From Arcobacter sp. (GTDB taxonomy: Bacteria; Acidobacteriota; Terriglobia; Bryobacterales; Bryobacteraceae): a DNA stretch of 46,813 nt. Every line of letters starts with the position of its first letter. Position 1 is the stretch's first letter. Positions 16,555 to 26,693 of the stretch are shown piece by piece. Made by a program: the position numbers and the translations under genes. The stretch is taken from positions 1 through 46,813 of the forward strand of contig DYJN01000030.1 of NCBI GenBank assembly GCA_020723085.1, read 5' to 3'. The notes beneath the pieces are model-generated. The model was given only the letters and a program-made list of their open reading frames with translations, made no database searches and was not told the origin of the DNA.

Positions 16555-17631
16555 GTGGCGGGCGCATACATTTCCTGGCCGTTTTGTTTGCAGAAGTGCA
16601 CTTACTGCAACTTCGCTTCCGGCGTGTTTCCGCGGGAGATGCAGCAGCGGTATCTGGAGCGGCTGCTGGAAGAGCTGCGCGGGCACGTCTGGCAGTGGAA
16701 GCCGGAGACGGTGTATCTGGGCGGCGGGACGCCGGGGTCGATGGCGGGGGAGGCGCTCGAGCGGATTCTGGCGCATGTGCCGGGCAGACCGTGGGCGGAG
16801 GCGACGCTGGAGGCGGCGCCGGGGGCGATTCCGGCGGAGGCGGCGGGGGCTTGGATCGAGTGCGGCATCAACCGTGTGAGCCTGGGCGTGCAGAGCTTTG
16901 TCGAGGATGAGCTGAGGCGCACGGGGCGCAGGCACACGGCGGAAGGGGTGGCGCGGGACGTGGCGATGCTGCGCGAGGCGGGGATCGGCAACATCAACCT
17001 CGATCTGATCGCGGGGCTGCCGGGGCAGACGGAGGAGGGGTGGCGGACGTCGCTCGAGTGGATCGAGCGGCTCGAGCCGCCGCATGTCTCGGTGTACATG
17101 CTGGAGGTGGATGAAGACTCGCGGCTGGGGCGGGAACTGCTCGCAGGGGGCGGGCGGTTTGGTGCGGGGGCGGCGCCCGGGGAGGACAGGATCGCCGATT
17201 TTTACGAGCAGGCGGCGGAGTTTCTGGAGCGGCGCGGGTGGCGGAGGTACGAGATCTCGAATTTCGCGCGCCCGGGCTTCGAGTCCAGGCACAACCTGAA
17301 GTACTGGCGGATGGAGCCGTACGCGGGATTCGGCGCGGATGCGCACTCGTTTGACGGGGAGTGGCGGACGGCGAACACGGACGATGTGCGCGGCTACATC
17401 GAACTCGGACCGCAGCCGCAGCGGGCGCGCGCGGACGTTCCATCGGAGCGGTATCTGACGGGGCTGCGGCTGATGGAGGGCGTGGATCTGCGGCGTGAGG
17501 ACGAGAGCCGCTTCGGGGAGGCGGCGGCGCGGTTCGAACGCGAGGGGCTGCTGGAGCGGGAGGGCGCCCGGGTGCGGCTGACGCGGCGGGGCGTGATGTT
17601 GTCCAATGAAGTGTTCGAGGCATTCCTGTGA
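16555..17631 (+). CDS. hemW: Radical SAM heme chaperone HemW (coproporphyrinogen oxidase-like)
   Basis: 358 residues from GTG 16555, directly after the cyaY stop. The radical SAM motif C-x3-C-x2-C is C11-C15-C18 in [13 protein letters not shown], and its CNF ending marks HemW rather than true HemN. GGGTP follows near 56-60. [12 protein letters not shown] and [12 protein letters not shown] are the next family blocks, and the C-terminal HemN-type domain starts near 285. HemW binds heme and hands it to respiratory enzymes; it is not an oxidase. The length is slightly short of the usual 375-400. The position next to a frataxin homologue fits an iron-sulfur/heme theme. The stop overlaps the start of ltaE. 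Confidence 0.93.
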   Translation: MAGAYISWPFCLQKCTYCNFASGVFPREMQQRYLERLLEELRGHVWQWKPETVYLGGGTPGSMAGEALERILAHVPGRPWAEATLEAAPGAIPAEAAGAWIECGINRVSLGVQSFVEDELRRTGRRHTAEGVARDVAMLREAGIGNINLDLIAGLPGQTEEGWRTSLEWIERLEPPHVSVYMLEVDEDSRLGRELLAGGGRFGAGAAPGEDRIADFYEQAAEFLERRGWRRYEISNFARPGFESRHNLKYWRMEPYAGFGADAHSFDGEWRTANTDDVRGYIELGPQPQRARADVPSERYLTGLRLMEGVDLRREDESRFGEAAARFEREGLLEREGARVRLTRRGVMLSNEVFEAFL

Positions 17632-18662
17632 TGATCGACCTGCGTTCGGACACGGTGACGAAGCCCACGGCGGCGATGCGGCGGGCGATGGCGGAGGCGG
17701 AAGTCGGCGACGACGTCTACGGCGAAGATCCGACGGTGAACCGCCTGGAGGAGCGGGCGGCGGAGATCACGGGCAAGGAGGCGGCGCTGCTGGTGCCTTC
17801 GGGCACGATGGGGAACACGATCGCCATCAAGTGCCTGACGCGGCACGGGCAGGAGGTGATCTGCGAATCGCGCGGGCACCTGCTGAATTACGAGCTTTCG
17901 ATGACGGCGTGGTTCTCGGGGTGCCTGATCCGCTCGGTCGACACCCCGGACGGGATTCTCACATGGGACCGGATTCAACCCGTGATCCGTCCGGCGGGTC
18001 CGCATGCGGCGGACACGGGCTGCATCGAACTGGAGAACACGCACAACATGGCGGGCGGGACGGTGTACCCGCCGGAGGTGCTGCGGGAGGTGTGCGCGCG
18101 GGCGCACGCGCTGGGGCTGCGGGTGCACCTAGACGGGGCGCGGATCTTCAACGCCGCCGAGGCGTGCGGGGCGAGCGTGCGCGACCTGTGCGAGCCGGCG
18201 GACACGGTGATGTTCTGCCTGTCCAAGGCGCTGGGGGCGCCGGTGGGGTCGATGCTGGCTGGTCCGCGGGACGTGATCGCGCAGGGAAGGCTGTACCGCA
18301 AGCGGCTCGGCGGCGGGATGCGGCAGGCGGGCGTGCTGGCGGCGGCGGGGCTGGTGGCGCTGGAAGAGACTCCCCCAAAACTGGCCGAAGATCACGCCAA
18401 CGCGAAGATGCTGGCCGAGGGGCTGGCCAACATGCGCGGGGTGCGCGTGGAGCCTGCCGTGCCGGCGACCAACATCGTGATCTTCGACGTTGGCGCGACG
18501 GGGCTGGCGGCGGCGGAGCTGAGCGCGCGGCTGCGCGGGCGGGGCGTGCTGATCAATCCGATCGGGCCTACCACGCTGCGCGCCGTGACGCATTATGATG
18601 TGAGCCGGGCCGATTGCCGGCGCGCGCTGGAAGAGATTGCCGCCGCCCTGCCAGGGCGCTGA
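17631..18662 (+). CDS. ltaE: Low-specificity L-threonine aldolase
   Basis: 343 residues from ATG 17631, which overlaps the hemW stop as TGATG. GTG 17628 would add one residue. This is a fold-type I PLP enzyme cleaving L-threonine or L-allo-threonine to glycine and acetaldehyde. The family opening [13 protein letters not shown] is textbook. The PLP-lysine is K199 in [13 protein letters not shown], the ring-stacking His is H83 in SRGHLLNYE, and Asp168 in [10 protein letters not shown] pairs with the pyridine nitrogen. The length is normal. It is the third gene of the cyaY-hemW operon, with no obvious pathway link other than glycine supply for one-carbon metabolism. Confidence 0.94.
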   Translation: MIDLRSDTVTKPTAAMRRAMAEAEVGDDVYGEDPTVNRLEERAAEITGKEAALLVPSGTMGNTIAIKCLTRHGQEVICESRGHLLNYELSMTAWFSGCLIRSVDTPDGILTWDRIQPVIRPAGPHAADTGCIELENTHNMAGGTVYPPEVLREVCARAHALGLRVHLDGARIFNAAEACGASVRDLCEPADTVMFCLSKALGAPVGSMLAGPRDVIAQGRLYRKRLGGGMRQAGVLAAAGLVALEETPPKLAEDHANAKMLAEGLANMRGVRVEPAVPATNIVIFDVGATGLAAAELSARLRGRGVLINPIGPTTLRAVTHYDVSRADCRRALEEIAAALPGR

Positions 18663-18689
18663 GAAGTTTGCCAGGATACGAAGACCGCG

Positions 18690-19046
18690 ATGAGCCAGCC
18701 AACCGCACACCGCATCGAAAGCCGGCGGGAAGGCGACGTGACCGTGGTCCGGTGCGAAGGCCGCATTACGCTGGGGCTGGCGACCAACACGCTTCGCAAT
18801 CTGATGCGGGAGGCGCTGGAAAGCGGCGCGAAGAAGCTGCTGATCGACTTTGGGGGCGCGACGCAACTGGATTCGACGGGGATTGGGGAGCTGGTGGGAG
18901 CGCTATCGCTGGCGAATGAGAAGGGCGCGGCGCTGAAGCTGGCGCAGATGCCGCCGAAGATCCGCGAGCTGCTGCGGATCACGCGCCTCGACACGGTGTT
19001 CGACGTGCGGGAAGATTTTCAGGAAGCGCTCGAGAGCTTCCGTTGA
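18690..19046 (+). CDS. STAS-domain anti-sigma factor antagonist
   Basis: 118 residues, a single STAS domain as in SpoIIAA/RsbV. The phosphorylatable Ser is S62 in LDSTGIGELVG, the standard position after the central strand, and strands and helices follow the family pattern (VVRCEGRITLG at the start, VFDVREDFQEAL at the end). In partner switching the unphosphorylated form releases a sigma factor from its anti-sigma kinase, and a SpoIIE-type phosphatase reactivates it. One such phosphatase is encoded at 7991-9982. No anti-sigma kinase is in the window. A TACGAA hexamer at 18677-18682, seven bases before the ATG, is a possible own promoter. The last 28 bases overlap the convergent SDR gene. Confidence 0.9.
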   Translation: MSQPTAHRIESRREGDVTVVRCEGRITLGLATNTLRNLMREALESGAKKLLIDFGGATQLDSTGIGELVGALSLANEKGAALKLAQMPPKIRELLRITRLDTVFDVREDFQEALESFR

Positions 19047-20485
19047 GCGCGGGCGCGTTCGGCCTCGCGGCGCAGCGCGCCGAGCATGCCGCGGAAGACG
19101 ATGGCGTGGAACGGGGTGACGGCGAACCAGTAGAGCAGGCCGAGAAGGCCGCGGGGGTGGAATCGCGCGGTCTGGACGAGGCGGCAGGCATCCGGGCCCT
19201 GGGGTTCGATGCGGAATTCCAGCAGCGCTTGGCCGGGCAGCTTCATTTCGGCCCGGAGCCGGAGAAGGCGCGGCGGCTCGAGGCCGGCCACGCGCCAGAA
19301 GTCGAGCGCCTCGCCGAGGGCGATGGAGTCGGGGTGGCGGCGGCCGCGGCGGAGGCCAGGCCCGCCGGCGAGACGGTCGAGGAATCCGCGGATCTCCCAA
19401 AGCCAGTTGGCATACCAGCCGTGGCGGCCGCCGATGCGGCACACCGTGCGGTAGACTTCCTCAGCAGGCGCGCGAACGGTGGTGCTGCGGGAGTCGGTGA
19501 AGACCTTGCCGCCGGCCCAGCCGGGATCGCCGGGCAGAGGGCCGGCCATAGTCCAGGTGGTTTCCGCCTGGCCGCTGTCGGCCTTCTGCAGTGCGGCGCG
19601 AATCGCCTCGCGCACCGTGAGCAGCGGCTGCGGGATCAGCTCGCGGATGCGCGTGCCGCGGCAGACGACGGGATTGCGGAGCCCCTCGGCGAGCGGGCGG
19701 GCGATGGAGTGGTGGAGCGGCGTGACGAGGTGGATCCAGTAGGAGCTGAGGCGGGGCGTGAGCACGGGGACGGGAAGAATCAGGCGGCGGCCGACCCCGA
19801 GCTCTTCGCCCATGATGTCCATGATTTCGCGGTAGGTGAGAACCTCCGGTCCGCCGATGTCGAAGGTCTGGCCGGCGGTCTGCGGCACCTGCAGCGCAGC
19901 CACGAGATAGTGGATGACGTTCCGCACGGCGATGGGCTGGCAGGGGGTGCTGACCCAGCGTGGCGTCACCATCACGGGGAGGCGTTCGACCAGATAACGG
20001 AGGATCTCGAACGACGCCGAGCCGCTGCCGATGATGATGGCGGCGCGGAAGACGGTGACCGGCACTCCCGCCGACTGGAGCGCCGCTTCGACCGCGCGGC
20101 GGGATGCAAGATGCTCGCTCAGCCCGTGGCCTGTCTCACCGAGTCCGCCGAGATAGAGGATGCGGCGGACGCCCGCGTCCCTGGCGGCGGCAGCGAAGGC
20201 GCGAGCCAGCATCAGATCGTGCGCGGCGTAGTCTTTGCCCGCGCTGATCATGGAATGGACGAGGTAATAGGCGGCGCCGCAGTTTTTGAGGGAGGATCGC
20301 GTCGAGCCGGCATCGGCCAAATCCACGGCCACGACCTCCAAATGCGGATGCGCGGCCCAAGGCCGGTCGCGCAGTTTCATGGGTGAACGCACGAGGCAGC
20401 GAACACGATAGCCGGATTCCAGAAGGCGTGGGACGAGGCGTCCGCCGATATAGCCGGTCGCCCCGGTGACGGCGATGATTTGCAC
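19019..20485 (-). CDS. NAD(P)-binding SDR/epimerase-like protein with C-terminal DUF2867-type domain
   Basis: 488 residues from GTG 20485. The extended-SDR Rossmann loop TGATGYIGG is at 7-15, followed by a second-strand Arg (RCLVRSP) that hints at NADP and by YLVHSM in place of the usual active-site region. The catalytic Tyr-x3-Lys is not obvious, as in atypical SDRs of the NmrA/YwnB kind. From about residue 330 a second domain (SRSTTVRAPAEEVYRTVCRIGG, then LLGLLYWFAVTPFH near the end) resembles the DUF2867 domain commonly fused to these epimerases. Its substrate is unknown. It is a single gene, divergent from the BNR protein and convergent with the STAS gene, whose 3' end it overlaps by 28 bases. 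Confidence 0.83.
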   Translation of the reverse strand: MQIIAVTGATGYIGGRLVPRLLESGYRVRCLVRSPMKLRDRPWAAHPHLEVVAVDLADAGSTRSSLKNCGAAYYLVHSMISAGKDYAAHDLMLARAFAAAARDAGVRRILYLGGLGETGHGLSEHLASRRAVEAALQSAGVPVTVFRAAIIIGSGSASFEILRYLVERLPVMVTPRWVSTPCQPIAVRNVIHYLVAALQVPQTAGQTFDIGGPEVLTYREIMDIMGEELGVGRRLILPVPVLTPRLSSYWIHLVTPLHHSIARPLAEGLRNPVVCRGTRIRELIPQPLLTVREAIRAALQKADSGQAETTWTMAGPLPGDPGWAGGKVFTDSRSTTVRAPAEEVYRTVCRIGGRHGWYANWLWEIRGFLDRLAGGPGLRRGRRHPDSIALGEALDFWRVAGLEPPRLLRLRAEMKLPGQALLEFRIEPQGPDACRLVQTARFHPRGLLGLLYWFAVTPFHAIVFRGMLGALRREAERARAQRKLSSAS

Positions 20486-20552
20486 TCGCTTCCATTGGAT
20501 GCTGCCCGGCGCCGGCGGAATTCACGCATCGTCGCAGGGGCAGCCGCTGCGA

Positions 20553-20558
20553 TAGACT
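20553..20558 (+). promoter_or_regulatory. Putative -10 box (TAGACT) for the BNR-repeat gene
   Basis: TAGACT, nine bases before ATG 20568, in the 82-base divergent region to the SDR gene. No -35 was recognised. Confidence 0.33.
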
Positions 20559-20567
20559 GAGCCGCGT

Positions 20568-23500
20568 ATGCGGACCCTGACATCTCTTGCCAGTCTCCTC
20601 GCCTGCTGCCTGCTCGCCGCGCAGGAGGCGCCGAAGCCGGCGCCGGCGAAATCCGACCCGAACGATCCGTGGCAGGAGGCGACGTTCCGCGCATTCCGGC
20701 TGCGGTCGATCGGACCGGCGCTGCTTTCGGGCCGCGTGAACATCATTCTGGTGCATCCCACGCATCCGGCGACGTGGATTGCGGGCGTGGCTTCGGGCGG
20801 CGTCTGGAAGACGACGAACGCGGGCACGACGTGGACGCCGATTTTCCAGAACGAAGGCAGCTACTCGATCGGCGACGTGGCGATGGATCCGCGCGACCCC
20901 AGCATTCTCTGGGTGGGCACGGGCGAGCACAACGCGCAGCGCAGCGTGGGTTACGGCGACGGCGTGTACCGTTCGGCGGACGGCGGGCGCACGTGGAAGA
21001 ACATGGGCCTGAAGCAGTCCGGCAATATCGGGCGCATCGTGATCGATCCGCGCGATTCGAATGTGGTCTACGTGGCGGCGCAGGGACCGCTGTGGTCGCC
21101 GGGCGGCGAACGGGGGCTTTACAAGACCACCGACGGCGGGCGGACGTGGACGCAGGCGCTGAAGATCAGCGAGAACACGGGCGTCACCGATGTGGCGATG
21201 GATCCTTTCCGCCCGGACGTGCTGCTGGCGGCGGCGCATCAACGGCGCAGGCATGTATGGACGCTGATCCACGGGGGACCGGAATCGGCGCTGTACAAGT
21301 CGAACGACGGCGGCAAGACGTGGCGCAAGATCACGACGGGATTGCCGGGAGGAGAGCTGGGGAGGATCGGGCTGGAGTTTTCGCGGGCGCAGCGCGGGCT
21401 GGTGTACGCGGTAGTGGAGGCGACGCGCGAGGGCACGGGGACGTACCGGTCTCTTGACTCGGGCGAGAGCTGGGAGCGGCGGTCGAATGCGGCCGGGCAG
21501 GCGATGTACTACGGCCATGTGTTCGCCGATCCGCAACTTCCCGGGCGGCTGTACATGATGGAGGTGGCGGTGCGGGTCTCCGACGACGGCGGGGCGACAT
21601 GGCGCGCGGTGGGCGAGCGCGCCAAGCACGTGGACACTCACGCCTGGTGGATTGACCCGAAGGACAGCAACCATATTCTGGCCGGCTGCGATGGAGGGAT
21701 CTACGAGACGTGGGACGGCGGGCGGCTATGGCGGCACATGGCGAACCTGCCGGTGATGCAGTTCTACAACGTGGCGGTGGACAATTCGTCGCCGGTTTAC
21801 TCCATTTACGGCGGCACGCAGGACAACAACACGGTGGGCGGACCCTCGGCGACGCGCGGAGTGGACGGAGCGACGAACAACGACTGGTTTGTGGTGACGG
21901 GCGGCGACGGATTTGTAGCGCGTGTGGACCCGAAGGACCCCGACATTGTGTATGCCGAGTCGCAGTACGGGGGGCTGGTGCGGCTGAACCGGCGCACGGG
22001 CGAGCGCGTGCCGATCCGCCCGGTGGAAGGCAAGGGCGAGCCGCCGCTGCGGTTCAACTGGGAGTCGCCCTACATCATCAGCCCGCACAATCCGGCGCGG
22101 CTGTATTTCGGGGCGAACCGGCTGTTCCGCTCCGACGACAGGGGCAATTCGTGGACGCCGGTGAGCGGCGATCTGACGCGGCAAGCGGACCGCAACAAGC
22201 TGCCGGTGATGGGAAAGATCTGGCCGCCGGAGGCGATCGCGAAGCACCAGTCGACTTCCACGTTCGGCAACCTGACGGCGTTGAGCGAGTCGCCGAAGAA
22301 GGAAGGGCTGATCTATGCGGGCAGCGACGACGGGCTGATCAGCGTCACCGAGGACGGCGGGAAGACGTGGCGGAGGATCGAGAAGATTCCGGGGCTGCCG
22401 GACCTGTCATCCATTGGGCCGATCGGCGTGTACGTGCAGCGGCTGGCAGCGTCGCGGCACGACGTGAACACGGTGTATGCGCTGTTTGACAACCACAAGA
22501 ACGGCGACTTCAAGCCCTATGTGATGAAGTCGACCGACAGGGGCGCGACGTGGACGCCGATCACGGGCAATCTGCCGGAGAACGGTCCGGCGCTGTCGCT
22601 GGCGGAGGACCCGGTGAATCCGCAGCTGCTGTTCTGCGGTACGGAGTTCGGGCTGTACTTCACGGCGGACGGGGGGAAGAAGTGGATCCGGCTGCGCAAC
22701 AACCTGCCGACGATTCCGGTGCGCGACCTGGCCATTCAGGAGCGGGAAGGCGACCTGGTGCTGGCCACGTTCGGGCGCGGATTTTATGTTCTCGACGATT
22801 ACACGCCGCTGCGGCAGGCAAGCGGAGCGGTGTTCGAGAAGGCGGCGCATGTGTTTCCAGTGAAGAAAGCCACGGTGTTCGTGCAGGACACGGGCAAGAG
22901 CCGCGGATCGCAGGGCGAACAGCTCTGGATGGCGGAGAACCCGCCGTACGGAGCGACGATCACCTACTGGCTGAAGGAGACGGTGCGCACGAAGCGGCAG
23001 CAGCGGCAGGAGCGGGCGAAGAAGGATCCGGCGCTGTATCCTTCGCAGGCGGAGCTGACGGCGGAGGACGATGAAGAGCCGCCACAGATCCTGCTGACGA
23101 TCACCGACGGGAAGGGGCGGGTGGTGCGGCACCTGACGGGACCGGCTACGAGGGGGCTTCACCGGGTAACGTGGAACCTGCGGGGACCGGCAGTGAGCGC
23201 GGCTCAGCCGCGGGCGCAGGCGGGCGGCGAAGGAGACGGGCGGCGGCGGCAGCCCGCAGGCGGCGCTCTGGCGGCGCCGGGCGTGTACAAGGTGTCCCTG
23301 TCGCGCAAAGCCGGAGGGACGGTGACGCCGCTGCACGCGGAGGAAACCATCACGGTGGAGGCGGACGGGGCGGCGAGACTGACAGAAGCGGACCGCCGCG
23401 CGCGCGACGAGTACATCGAACGGGCGCTGCGGGTGCAGCGGCAGGCGCTGGGGGCGCTGGACGCGGCGAACCAGGCGAAGGCGAGGCTGAGGGCGATCCG

Positions 23501-23846
23501 GCGTGCGCTGCTGGACGGTCCGGCGCAGCCGGCGATGATCGAGACGGCGTCGAATCTGGATGCGCGCGTGACGGCGATTCTGCGCAGGCTGCGCGGCGAT
23601 GAAACGCTGAGAGGGCTCGAATCGGGCGCGCCGACGTCCATTCAGGCGCGGGCGGCGAGCGCGGCGGCGGCGGCGCGCGGCATGGCGAGTCCGCCGACGG
23701 GCACGATGCAGATGAATCTGCGGATCGCGAGCGAGGAGCTTGCGGAGGAATCGGCGAAGCTGAAGGCGCTTGCCGAAGAGCTGAAGAGGTTCGAGCAGGC
23801 GCTGGATGCCGCGGGCGTGCCGTACACGCAGGGACGCTACCAGTAA
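20568..23846 (+). CDS. Large secreted BNR/Asp-box repeat beta-propeller protein (sortilin/VPS10-like)
   Basis: 1,092 residues with a signal peptide (MRTLTSLASLLACCLLAAQ). About ten Asp-box turns of the form S/T-x-D-G-G-x-T-W are spread over residues 75-740, for example WKTTNAGTTW, YRSADGGRTW, YKTTDGGRTW, YKSNDGGKTW and SVTEDGGKTWRRI. This predicts one or two multi-bladed propellers, as in the VPS10/sortilin-like proteins annotated in Acidobacteriota as glycosyl hydrolases. From about 780 on the protein changes to an Ig-like segment (RVVRHLTGPATRGLHRVTWN) and a long helical C-terminal region. No sialidase Arg triad is apparent, so an enzymatic role is unproven. It stands alone with its own TAGACT box. 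Confidence 0.87.
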   Translation: MRTLTSLASLLACCLLAAQEAPKPAPAKSDPNDPWQEATFRAFRLRSIGPALLSGRVNIILVHPTHPATWIAGVASGGVWKTTNAGTTWTPIFQNEGSYSIGDVAMDPRDPSILWVGTGEHNAQRSVGYGDGVYRSADGGRTWKNMGLKQSGNIGRIVIDPRDSNVVYVAAQGPLWSPGGERGLYKTTDGGRTWTQALKISENTGVTDVAMDPFRPDVLLAAAHQRRRHVWTLIHGGPESALYKSNDGGKTWRKITTGLPGGELGRIGLEFSRAQRGLVYAVVEATREGTGTYRSLDSGESWERRSNAAGQAMYYGHVFADPQLPGRLYMMEVAVRVSDDGGATWRAVGERAKHVDTHAWWIDPKDSNHILAGCDGGIYETWDGGRLWRHMANLPVMQFYNVAVDNSSPVYSIYGGTQDNNTVGGPSATRGVDGATNNDWFVVTGGDGFVARVDPKDPDIVYAESQYGGLVRLNRRTGERVPIRPVEGKGEPPLRFNWESPYIISPHNPARLYFGANRLFRSDDRGNSWTPVSGDLTRQADRNKLPVMGKIWPPEAIAKHQSTSTFGNLTALSESPKKEGLIYAGSDDGLISVTEDGGKTWRRIEKIPGLPDLSSIGPIGVYVQRLAASRHDVNTVYALFDNHKNGDFKPYVMKSTDRGATWTPITGNLPENGPALSLAEDPVNPQLLFCGTEFGLYFTADGGKKWIRLRNNLPTIPVRDLAIQEREGDLVLATFGRGFYVLDDYTPLRQASGAVFEKAAHVFPVKKATVFVQDTGKSRGSQGEQLWMAENPPYGATITYWLKETVRTKRQQRQERAKKDPALYPSQAELTAEDDEEPPQILLTITDGKGRVVRHLTGPATRGLHRVTWNLRGPAVSAAQPRAQAGGEGDGRRRQPAGGALAAPGVYKVSLSRKAGGTVTPLHAEETITVEADGAARLTEADRRARDEYIERALRVQRQALGALDAANQAKARLRAIRRALLDGPAQPAMIETASNLDARVTAILRRLRGDETLRGLESGAPTSIQARAASAAAAARGMASPPTGTMQMNLRIASEELAEESAKLKALAEELKRFEQALDAAGVPYTQGRYQ

Positions 23847-23900
23847 ATCGGGCCGGAAGCCGGGAGGCGGGCTTGCGGCACGCGGCACGCGGGCGCGAAG

Positions 23901-26687
23901 ATGGAAGAGCGCGGTTTTCTATCACAAGAGTTTCAGACCGGAAAAACTGCAATGAAGCCTGGAAGCGGAAAAGCATTGAAAAAAGCCCAGAACATCTTTG
24001 GCGAGAAGGAACACCCGCTGGATCCCTTCTTCAAGCCGGCCAACGTGGCGGTGATCGGCGCCACAGAGAATCCCGGTTCCGTGGGACGCACGACGTTGTG
24101 GAATCTGATCAGCTCGCCGTTCGGCGGAGCGGTGTTTCCCGTCAACCCGAACCGGGCAAGCGTGCTGGGGATCAAGGCGTACAAGAACGTGAGAGAGATC
24201 CCGGCGGAGGTGGACCTGGCGGTGGTGGTGACGCCGTCGCGGCTGATTCCCGGGATCATCAAGGAGTGCGGCGAGGCGGGGATCAAGGCGGCGGTGGTCA
24301 TTTCCGCGGGGTTCAAGGAAGTAGGCCCCGAGGGGGCGGAGCTGGAGCGGCAGCTGGTGGAGAACGCGCGGGCGGCGGGCATGCGCGTGATCGGGCCGAA
24401 CTGCCTGGGGATCATGATTCCGCCGACGGGCGTGAATGCGACGTTCGCGGCGGCGATGGCGCGCACGGGCAACATCGCCTTTCTGAGCCAGAGCGGGGCG
24501 CTGTGCACGGCGGTTCTGGACTGGAGCCTGAAGGAGAACGTAGGGTTCAGCGCGTTCATGTCGATCGGGGCGATGGCGGACGTGGGATGGGGCGACCTGA
24601 TCTACTATCTGGGCGACGATCCGAAGACGCGGGCGATTCTGATCTACATGGAGAGCGTGGGGGACGCGCGGAGCTTCCTCTCGGCGGCGCGCGAGGTGGC
24701 CTACACGAAGCCGATCATCGTGATCAAGGCGGGGCGCACGGCGGCTGGCTCGGCGGCGGCGGCGTCGCATACGGGGGCGATGACGGGATCGGATGATGTG
24801 CTGGATTCGGCGTTCCGGCGCAGCGGCGTGCTGCGAGTGACGACGATCGCCGAGCTGTTCTACATGGCCGAGGTGCTGTCGAAGCAGCCGCGGCCGAAGG
24901 GGCCTAGGCTGACGATCCTGACCAATGCGGGCGGACCCGGAGTGCTGGCGGCGGACGCGCTGCTGCTGGGGGGCGGAGAGCTGGCTGAGATTTCGCAGAA
25001 GACCATCGAAGAGCTGAATCAGTTTCTGCCGGCGACGTGGAGCCACCGAAACCCGGTGGACATCATCGGCGACGCGGGACCGGACCGTTATGCGAAGGCG
25101 CTGGAGGTGGTGGCGAAGGACGAGAACACCGATGGGATGCTCGTGGTCCTGACGCCGCAGGCGATGACGGACGCCACGCAGACGGCGCAACTGCTGCGCC
25201 CGCTGGCGAAGATGGGCGACCGTCCGGTGCTGGCGTCGTGGATGGGCGGCGTGGAGGTGGCCGCAGGCGAGCACATTTTGAACCAGGCGGGGATTCCGAC
25301 ATTCCCATACCCGGACACGGCGGCGCACATGTTCAACTACATGTGGCGCTACACATACAACCTGCGCGGGCTGTATGAGACGCCGAGTTATGCGGGCGAC
25401 GAAGAGAGTGCGGCGGGCAAGGCGCGCGAGATTCTGGACCGGGTGCGCGGCGCAGGGCGCACGATTCTGACGGAAGACGAATCGAAGCAGGTGCTGGCTG
25501 CGTATGGGATTCCGGTGCTGCCCTCGATCATCGCCGCGACGGAGGACGAAGCGGCTGCGGCTGCGGCGCAGATCGGGTACCCGGTGGTGCTGAAGCTGCA
25601 CTCGCTCACCATCACGCACAAGACGGACGTTGGCGGGGTGCAGTTGAACCTGCGCGACGAAGAGGCGGTGCGGCGGGCGTTCCGGGCGATCCGGTCAAGC
25701 GTGGAGGAGAAAGCGGGCGCGGAGCATTTCCAGGGCGTGAACGTGCAGCCGTTCGCCAAGCTGGATGGATATGAGGTGATCCTGGGCTCGACGATCGATC
25801 CGCAATTCGGTCCTGTGATCCTGTTCGGCATGGGCGGGCAGCTGGTGGAGGTGTTCCGGGACCGCGCGCTGGCGCTGCCTCCGCTGAACACGACGCTGGC
25901 GCGGCGCATGATGGAACGGACGCGGATTTTCAAGGCGCTGCAAGGCGTGCGGGGACGGAAGGCTGTGGACATCGCGGCGCTGGAGCAGCTCCTGGTGCGG
26001 TTTTCGCGGCTAGTGGTGGAGCAGCCCTGGATCAAGGAGCTGGACATCAACCCGCTGCTGGCTTCGCCGGACCGCCTGCTGGCGCTGGACGCGCGCGTGG
26101 TGCTGCACGATCCGTCGATGCGGGAGCGGGATCTGCCGCGCCCGGCGATCCGCCCCTATCCGGTGGAATACGCGGGCGAGTGGACGATGCGGAACGGAGA
26201 GACGGTGTCGATCCGTCCGATCCGCCCCGAGGATGAGCCGGCGATGGTGCGGTTCCACGAGTCGCTTTCCGACCGCACCGTGTACCACCGGTATCTTCAG
26301 GTGCTGAACCTGAGTCAGCGGGTGGCGCACGAGCGGCTGATCCGGATCTGCTTCATCGATTATGCGAACCAGATGGCGCTGGTGGCCGAGCGCACCGATC
26401 CGGCGACGGGCGACAAGCAGATCATCGCCGTGGGAAGGCTTCAGGGGCTCGGGCAGCCGGAGGCGGAGTTTTCGATGGTCGTGACGGACGACTACCAGAA
26501 TCAGGGGCTCGGCACGGAGCTGCTGAAGCGGCTGATCGAAATCGGGCGCAAGGAGGGCGTCAAGGCGATTGTCGCCGACATTCTGGCCGAGAACAGCGCA
26601 ATGCAGAGCGTGGCGGAGAAACTCGGCTTCAGGATCGGGCGCGACATCGAAGACCAGGTGGTATCGGCGCGGCTGGAGCTGTGCTGA
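23901..26687 (+). CDS. NDP-forming acyl-CoA synthetase fused to GNAT acetyltransferase (Pat-like)
   Basis: 928 residues. The domain order is: CoA-binding Rossmann domain (about 40-165, [14 protein letters not shown]), succinyl-CoA-synthetase-like flavodoxin domains ([26 protein letters not shown] with the phospho-His-type position), ATP-grasp domain (about 520-745, [10 protein letters not shown], then KTDVGGV and INPLLA), and a C-terminal GNAT fold (about 765-925, [21 protein letters not shown] as acetyl-CoA loop). This is the layout of protein lysine acetyltransferase Pat/PatZ-type enzymes that silence acetyl-CoA synthetase. The synthetase half may be inactive or sensory. ATG 23952 (GGAAAA just upstream) is a serious alternative start, as the first 35 residues are not conserved-looking. 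It is monocistronic in appearance. Confidence 0.9.
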   Translation: MEERGFLSQEFQTGKTAMKPGSGKALKKAQNIFGEKEHPLDPFFKPANVAVIGATENPGSVGRTTLWNLISSPFGGAVFPVNPNRASVLGIKAYKNVREIPAEVDLAVVVTPSRLIPGIIKECGEAGIKAAVVISAGFKEVGPEGAELERQLVENARAAGMRVIGPNCLGIMIPPTGVNATFAAAMARTGNIAFLSQSGALCTAVLDWSLKENVGFSAFMSIGAMADVGWGDLIYYLGDDPKTRAILIYMESVGDARSFLSAAREVAYTKPIIVIKAGRTAAGSAAAASHTGAMTGSDDVLDSAFRRSGVLRVTTIAELFYMAEVLSKQPRPKGPRLTILTNAGGPGVLAADALLLGGGELAEISQKTIEELNQFLPATWSHRNPVDIIGDAGPDRYAKALEVVAKDENTDGMLVVLTPQAMTDATQTAQLLRPLAKMGDRPVLASWMGGVEVAAGEHILNQAGIPTFPYPDTAAHMFNYMWRYTYNLRGLYETPSYAGDEESAAGKAREILDRVRGAGRTILTEDESKQVLAAYGIPVLPSIIAATEDEAAAAAAQIGYPVVLKLHSLTITHKTDVGGVQLNLRDEEAVRRAFRAIRSSVEEKAGAEHFQGVNVQPFAKLDGYEVILGSTIDPQFGPVILFGMGGQLVEVFRDRALALPPLNTTLARRMMERTRIFKALQGVRGRKAVDIAALEQLLVRFSRLVVEQPWIKELDINPLLASPDRLLALDARVVLHDPSMRERDLPRPAIRPYPVEYAGEWTMRNGETVSIRPIRPEDEPAMVRFHESLSDRTVYHRYLQVLNLSQRVAHERLIRICFIDYANQMALVAERTDPATGDKQIIAVGRLQGLGQPEAEFSMVVTDDYQNQGLGTELLKRLIEIGRKEGVKAIVADILAENSAMQSVAEKLGFRIGRDIEDQVVSARLELC

Positions 26688-26693
26688 AGCGCG

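Noticed and set aside
18644-18658. Hairpin CGCCCTG-C-CAGGGCG at the end of ltaE, considered as a terminator
   Set aside because: It is inside the last codons, the loop is a single base and no T-run follows.
20136-21674. A 512-codon minus-strand frame across the divergent SDR/BNR region
   Set aside because: Arg/Pro/His-rich shadow spanning two real genes and their promoters.
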